Shown here in pieces: positions 62,771-64,000 of a stretch of DNA of 64,000 nucleotides; within the stretch, counting starts at the first letter, position 1; each line of letters opens with the position of its first letter. Below the pieces are notes generated by a model, which saw only the letters and a list, made by a program, of their open reading frames with translations, was not told the DNA's origin and made no database searches. Source of the stretch: Flavobacterium aquidurense (lineage in GTDB: Bacteria > Bacteroidota > Bacteroidia > Flavobacteriales > Flavobacteriaceae); NCBI RefSeq assembly GCF_001404985.1, contig NZ_JRLF01000008.1:62001-126000 (forward strand). Direction: 5' to 3'. The position numbers and the translations under genes were made by a program.

Positions 62771-64000
62771 TTAAAAAGTTGCATTTACACCCGTCATATA
62801 AATACGGGAAAGAGGATATTTTCCTAAGTCCATACCAAAGTTGTTCAATCCAACTTCAGGGTCCATTCCTGAATAATTCGTGATCGTAAAAAGGTTTTGC
62901 CCTGAGATAAAGAATCTCAATTTCGCTTTTCCGTTCAGCCATTGATCCTTCACCGTATATCCTATCGAAAGGTTTCTTAATCTTACGAAAGAAGCATCTT
63001 CGATATAAAAATCAGAGATTCGTCCGAAGTTATTGTTATTATCCGTTGATGAAAGCACCGGAATATTGGTGTCAGTATTTGTTGGCGACCACGCATTTTT
63101 AGATTCTGCCAATAAATTATATCCTGGAAAAGAACCGTTTAGACCAGTATGTTTTACGGCATTAAAAACGCTATTTCCTGCTGCTCCGCTAAAAAACACA
63201 TTCATATCAAAACCTTTGTACTTAAAGTTCATATTTAAACTGAAAGTGGTTTTAGGAAATGGGCTTCCCAACACTACTCTGTCGCTATTGTTGATTACGC
63301 CGTCTCCGTTTACATCTTTAAATTTAATGTCTCCCGCAACGGCATTTGGCTGATACACTTCGCCTTTGGCATTTACATATGCTTTTGCTTCAGCATTACT
63401 TTGAAATAATCCGTCTGTAGAATATCCGTAAAAAGCGCCAACCGGACTTCCTACCTGATAAATATTAGCTAAAGGCAAACTACGAACACGGCTTAAATTC
63501 AAAGGTTCAAGAGATGTTAAATCGTCTTTGATCGAAACAATTTTATTGCTTAAAAATGCTGCATTGGCAGTTACATCAAATTTAAAATCACCACGTGTTT
63601 TTTGGTATGTCAGACTTGCTTCGATTCCTTTGTTCTCAACATTTCCGGAGTTTACAATTCGACCCAGCGGAGTTCCCGAAACACCCGGAAGCTGATCACG
63701 AACTAACATGTCTTTGTTTGTTTTTACATAAGCATCTACAGATCCTGACAAAGCATTATTGAACATGGTGAAATCTAGTCCAACGTTAGTTTGCTCAGAG
63801 CTTTCCCATCTTAAATTAGGGTTCGATAATTCGCTTTCTGAGTATCCGTAATTAATTACCGGAGTTGACCCAACAAGAGCTTGGGTTTGATTTAATGGTA
63901 CACTAAATTGGTAAGGTCCAAGATTTCCTAAATTTCCTATTTGTCCCCAGCTTCCACGTAATTTCAGGTTACTGATAATTGGGTTAATACCTTTCATGAA
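62771..64000 (-). CDS. SusC/RagA TonB-linked outer-membrane protein, 5' part outside window
   Basis: The last 409 or so residues of a SusC-like transporter, open to the right edge. Typical features are SGNVENKGIEASLTYQK, a DVNGDGVINNSDRVVLGSP motif, FKYKGFDMNVFFSGAAGN and the end block LSIGYTV...FISGQNLFTITNYSGMDPE, closing with an outer-membrane C-terminal Phe. An internal Met at 63997 is not the true start, since the frame continues upstream. With the SusD gene 20 bp downstream it forms the uptake complex. Confidence 0.95.
   Translation of the reverse strand, partial: FMKGINPIISNLKLRGSWGQIGNLGNLGPYQFSVPLNQTQALVGSTPVINYGYSESELSNPNLRWESSEQTNVGLDFTMFNNALSGSVDAYVKTNKDMLVRDQLPGVSGTPLGRIVNSGNVENKGIEASLTYQKTRGDFKFDVTANAAFLSNKIVSIKDDLTSLEPLNLSRVRSLPLANIYQVGSPVGAFYGYSTDGLFQSNAEAKAYVNAKGEVYQPNAVAGDIKFKDVNGDGVINNSDRVVLGSPFPKTTFSLNMNFKYKGFDMNVFFSGAAGNSVFNAVKHTGLNGSFPGYNLLAESKNAWSPTNTDTNIPVLSSTDNNNNFGRISDFYIEDASFVRLRNLSIGYTVKDQWLNGKAKLRFFISGQNLFTITNYSGMDPEVGLNNFGMDLGKYPLSRIYMTGVNATF

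Noticed and set aside
1..64000. CRISPR arrays, tRNA or rRNA genes, IS elements or phage genes
   Set aside because: None seen: no regular short repeats with spacers, no cloverleaf or rRNA-like sequence, and no transposase or integrase frames.

Overview
The window looks like a chromosomal segment of a Flavobacterium-like Bacteroidota. It is AT-rich, has TAnnTTTG-type promoters and A-rich start regions, and carries SusC/SusD outer-membrane genes, TPR-type histidine kinases and many Cys lipoproteins. No species is assigned.

Positions 1-50749 are one very large non-ribosomal peptide/polyketide assembly line. It is transcribed entirely on the minus strand, so it reads from 50749 down to 1 and runs off the left edge. 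In order of transcription: a four-module NRPS (38834-50749); an outer-membrane beta-barrel protein (36381-38774); a two-module NRPS (29887-36366); a one-module NRPS (26483-29890); a KS-AT-KR-ACP polyketide synthase (22019-26470); a C-A-T-C NRPS (17280-21998); a SyrP/TauD-like Fe(II)/2-oxoglutarate hydroxylase (16288-17277); a C*-A-T-E-C NRPS (10310-16234); and a cut C*-A-T-C-A-T-E-C-A NRPS (1-10192). C* is a condensation-like domain without the HHxxxDG motif. Spacing is tight (4-bp overlap up to about 117 bp), which suggests one operon. Hand-read adenylation codes give, as inference, Tyr-Ser-Orn-Gly-Leu-Asp-Asn-(reduced malonyl unit)-Gly-D-Asn-Asn-D-Asn-aromatic, with more beyond the window. 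No thioesterase, MbtH, phosphopantetheinyl transferase or exporter is visible.

Two features of the cluster stand out. First, the hydroxylase gene lies at a junction where one NRPS ends in a C domain and the next starts with a C*. This resembles the C-interface-A-T arrangement that recruits beta-hydroxylases in siderophore NRPSs, here split across two proteins and present twice. Second, two pairs of near-identical DNA blocks (1390 bp and 678 bp), plus blocks of higher GC, show recent recombination between modules.

Positions 50750-55430 are regulatory: a promoter region, a TPR histidine kinase, a 75-residue lipoprotein, a NarL-type response regulator and a PAS-LuxR regulator. A palindrome, TACGGA-N3-TCCGTA, occurs upstream of the NRPS operon, the lipoprotein/kinase pair and the response regulator, so this two-component system may control the cluster.

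Positions 55431-64000 are more ordinary: a secreted DUF1349-like protein, three small genes, a KAS III (FabH-like) gene, a two-domain alkaline phosphatase, an intergenic region of dispersed repeats, and a SusD/SusC pair cut by the right edge.
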